This document shows, in pieces, positions 61,271 through 64,000 of a stretch of 64,000 nucleotides of DNA. The position numbers were made by a program, and so were the translations under genes. Source of the stretch: Saccopteryx bilineata (taxonomy: Eukaryota > Chordata > Mammalia > Chiroptera > Emballonuridae); assembly GCF_036850765.1 (NCBI RefSeq), contig NC_089490.1, positions 279,324,482-279,388,481 of the forward strand, given 5' to 3'. A model generated the notes under the pieces. It was not told the origin of the DNA and ran no database searches. It saw only the letters and a program-made list of their open reading frames with translations. Within the stretch, counting starts at the first letter, position 1; the number at the start of each line of letters is the position of its first letter.

Positions 61271-61701
61271 TGTATTAGTTTCCTGTTGCTGCTGTAACAA
61301 GCTACCACAAATGTAGTGGCTTCAAACAACACAGACTTACTATCTTATGGTTCTGGAGGTCTGAGTCTAAAATGAATCAGCCCGGCTGCACCTTACAGAG
61401 GCACTAAGGGAGAATGCCCTTCTTTTTTTAAGCTTCCAATGGCTGCCTGGGTTCTTTGGTTTGAGGTTGGCATCACTCTGAACCTCAGCATCCATGAACA
61501 CATCTCCTCCTCTGACTCTGATCCTGTTACAAGGACACTTGTAATTACACTGTGCCCACCTGGATGATCCAGGATAATTTCCCCACCTCAAGATCCTTCA
61601 CTTAATCCCATGTGCAAAGGCCCTTTTACTATGTGAGATAACATTCACTGAATCTGAGAATTAGGACATCCTCAAGGGGCCATTATTCAGTCTGCCATAC
61701 A
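61271..61701 (-). mobile_element. MaLR LTR (MLT1-like), reverse
   Basis: It starts TGTATTAGTTTCCTGTTGCT and ends TCTGCCATACA. Inside are 'gtaacaagctaccacaaatg', 'cacttgtaattacactgtgcccacc' (split block), 'gatccaggataatttcccc' and 'gggccattattcag', the reversed MLT1 order. It is full length but old. Confidence 0.9.
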
Positions 61702-61939
61702 TCCCTTAAAATGTTCTGTTATGCTTAAAATAAAACCTCTATCTCTAGCTTCATGATCAGGCCTTTCCCTATATCTCTAAATTCATATTCAGACAGATGC
61801 TTTCATTCATCCATTTGCTCACTGCATGCATATTAAGGCCGTACTGTGTGCCAGACTTTGTTTGATACAGAGGACACATTAGTGAGTTCCCTCAGGACCC
61901 CTCCATTACTGTAACTCTAGTCATCACGCTCTAGCATCA

Positions 61940-62310
61940 TGGCTTTATTTCTTCTCCTTGAACTTACTGCTTTCTGTCTGGAACATTCTTCTCCCGGACT
62001 TTCTAAGGTTGATTCTTCCTTCTGCCTCCTGGCACCTTAAATGTGCCAAACTTAGAGAAGCTTTTATGGATAAGTTTAAACTCCGTTCCCAGATACATGC
62101 TATCAGAGCTCCTATTTTAATTTTCAGCAGAGATCTCATCCATATTTCCTCAGCTTTTTTTATGACTTAATTTTTGGTCATTCGCTTACTGTTCCCCTTC
62201 ACAAGGTCCCAGTCACAAAATGAAAGCAAGGCCCCTGTCTGAGTGTTCACAGCACACAGGTTCTGGCACATACTAGGTGCTCAATAAATAGATGCTAAAT
62301 AAATACAAGA
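61940..62310 (-). repeat. L2/MIR-like remnant
   Basis: The pieces 'ttactgctttctgtctggaac', 'ccttctgcctcctggcacc' and 'acatactaggtgctcaataaat' are typical of reversed L2 and MIR 3' ends. Bounds are approximate. Confidence 0.55.
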
Positions 62311-64000
62311 AGTAATAACTGAATAACATAATCTATATAGTATGGTATGTGCTCTGAGCATCAAACATCCTTTAAGGATTGTAGTGCTAGCAAAATGAAC
62401 GGACAATTTAAAAGAATAAACTTGAAGGTGCAAGATGCAATGTTACAAGTAATAAACCCAAGTGGGAATACAAAAATGTCATTTTAGTGGGATTATAACC
62501 CTTGACTCTACAGAAATCCTACAGTTAGCTAGTAGAGAAAATTTTATATCGCTAAAAAACATTAATCAGCTTAGCATTAGAAGACTTATCTCCAGTGCTA
62601 CATTTGGGTAATTTTCTTATATTAACTCCCTCATAATTCAAATTAGCTAAGGCAATACAAAAGTTCTAATTCATGGAAAAACTGTGGAATAAATTGAATT
62701 CAGAGTGGCATTCAGCAACCGTAACAAGCTACCCCATTAATTCTTATCTGAAAGAAATATAAAAATGTTTTAGCATTTTGGTTGATGGTCACTAGCAAAT
62801 TATAATTTACCCAATGAAAATATGCTAACTTCTTACAGATTATAATCTTTAATAAAATTGTTTTATAGCGTATTTTATTAAGTTTTATGTATTCAATAGC
62901 TTCCTTTATTAGTTTAAAATTATTACTGTTTCCAAATATAATTTTGACAGTATGTTTAGTTGAGAAGACATTTAAATAACTTATTATGAATACTAAATAT
63001 ATTTCAAATACAGTTTATTTTTATGTCAGGCACAGAAAGGTTCTTTTCCTCAAGATTATCCATATTCATGAACAGTAATTGGTTTATTAAAATTTCTTTC
63101 ATAAAATCTTAATTACTTTACTTTGTTTTAATAGGAAGTGACTGTGGGGTTTTTTTCCCCCTAAAAGAGACGTAGGCTATCATGAAAAAAAGAAACTCAG
63201 ATTGACAAAAGAAAGTATTTTAATAATTGCGAGTCTTAAATCAGGATAGAAATCAAACACTGCCTGTGGCTATGCAAGACTTTCCTCTGACCCCTCAGTT
63301 GCTATTAATCTTTAGACTTAAAACTAAATCCCTGATCACAGGTGAAGCTCAAACCAAAGAAAAGTTAAGTTGAATGCATTTTAAATAAATGCTTTAAAAT
63401 TTTAAAAAATGATTAAAAATTAACTTCATGTGTATATAAAGATTTATTTTAAACAAATCTATTATTTATCTTATTCTAATAGTGAAGTTGGTACACCTGG
63501 GGAAGGGAAAGAAGAAGAATGGGGAGAAAACAAGTTTATTAAAAAAAAGTCAAGGTCACCCCTTGTTGGGGGTGGGAATGGGATGGGTCCTGGGCGATGC
63601 CCATTACCACCTTCTCCATCTTCACCCATTCACACCTTGAGTCATGGGCGGGTAAAGTATGGCTGATCAAAATCTGGAGGTCTATGACAGCATGAACTTA
63701 TGCAAAGTGCATGTGTACACACATATGTGTAGCGTGTGCATATATTTGTGAGCATGCATGTGAGCATGAGGGTGCAAACATGCATATATGCAAGTATACT
63801 CACAAGTGTACTCATATCCATGCGCAAATGAGTACCTGTGTGTAGTGTGTGTGTATATTTGTATTTGAGTGCATCACATAAACACTCTCAGCTTGTCCCT
63901 AAAAAGTAATGATGCTCAGAGTGTGATTGTAAATTAGAATTGTTTTGAGAGTCCTTCCAGAATATATACGTAATAAGTTCAAAAAGATTCACATACCATA
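62311..64000. other. AT-rich intronic stretch without recognised element
   Basis: No gene or clear repeat was seen. An irregular TG/CA-rich stretch lies at about 63700-63870 (degenerate simple repeat), and a G-rich stretch at 63490-63600. Confidence 0.5.

Overview
This is vertebrate nuclear DNA, almost certainly from a bat. Three short, cleanly spliced protein-coding blocks sit on the minus strand among tens of kilobases of intron full of interspersed repeats. The young SINEs are tRNA-derived bat types: a long family resembling the Rhin-1 type of horseshoe and leaf-nosed bats, plus VES-like families. That suggests Yinpterochiroptera, possibly Rhinolophidae or Hipposideridae. The placement rests on recalled repeat families, not on a search.

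Host gene: the whole window lies inside CTNND2 (delta-catenin), transcribed right to left. Exons are at 57227-57410, 13048-13165 and 7774-7959. They join in frame without loss of a base and encode consecutive armadillo-repeat sequence ending in a lysine-rich insert. The introns between them are 44,061 bp and 5,088 bp, and introns also run off both window ends. No other functional host gene, tRNA, rRNA or CRISPR array was found.

Region by region. 1-7773: intron with a hAT MITE carrying a nested SINE, an LTR-like block and a long unique stretch. 7960-13047: short intron with MIR, MLT1, MER20-like and TG repeats. 13166-57226: the large intron. It holds a solo LTR (16202-16891), a near-complete decayed hAT transposon (19496-22565), an L1 3' end with a 21-copy minisatellite (24239-24905), many SINEs, a complete LTR-ORF-LTR element (31587-34028) inside an older MaLR LTR, a candidate piggyBac-type palindromic MITE, a SPIN-like hAT fragment, a Tigger fragment and a deletion derivative of the hAT (53243-53941). 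57411-64000: AT-rich intron with an MLT1 LTR and L2-like fragments.

Most notable: the 2.44-kb LTR element on the minus strand. It has two LTRs of about 690 bp, a perfect 5-bp target duplication, a polypurine tract, and an internal region of only 1,064 bp. That region has one reading frame (broken by a single TAG) for a predicted membrane-anchored coiled-coil protein unlike gag, pol or env as far as I can tell. A solo LTR of the same family, also with a perfect 5-bp duplication, lies 15 kb away. Also notable is the hAT element with perfect 8-bp duplications, together with its internally deleted derivative in the same intron, whose deletion junction can be placed to the base.
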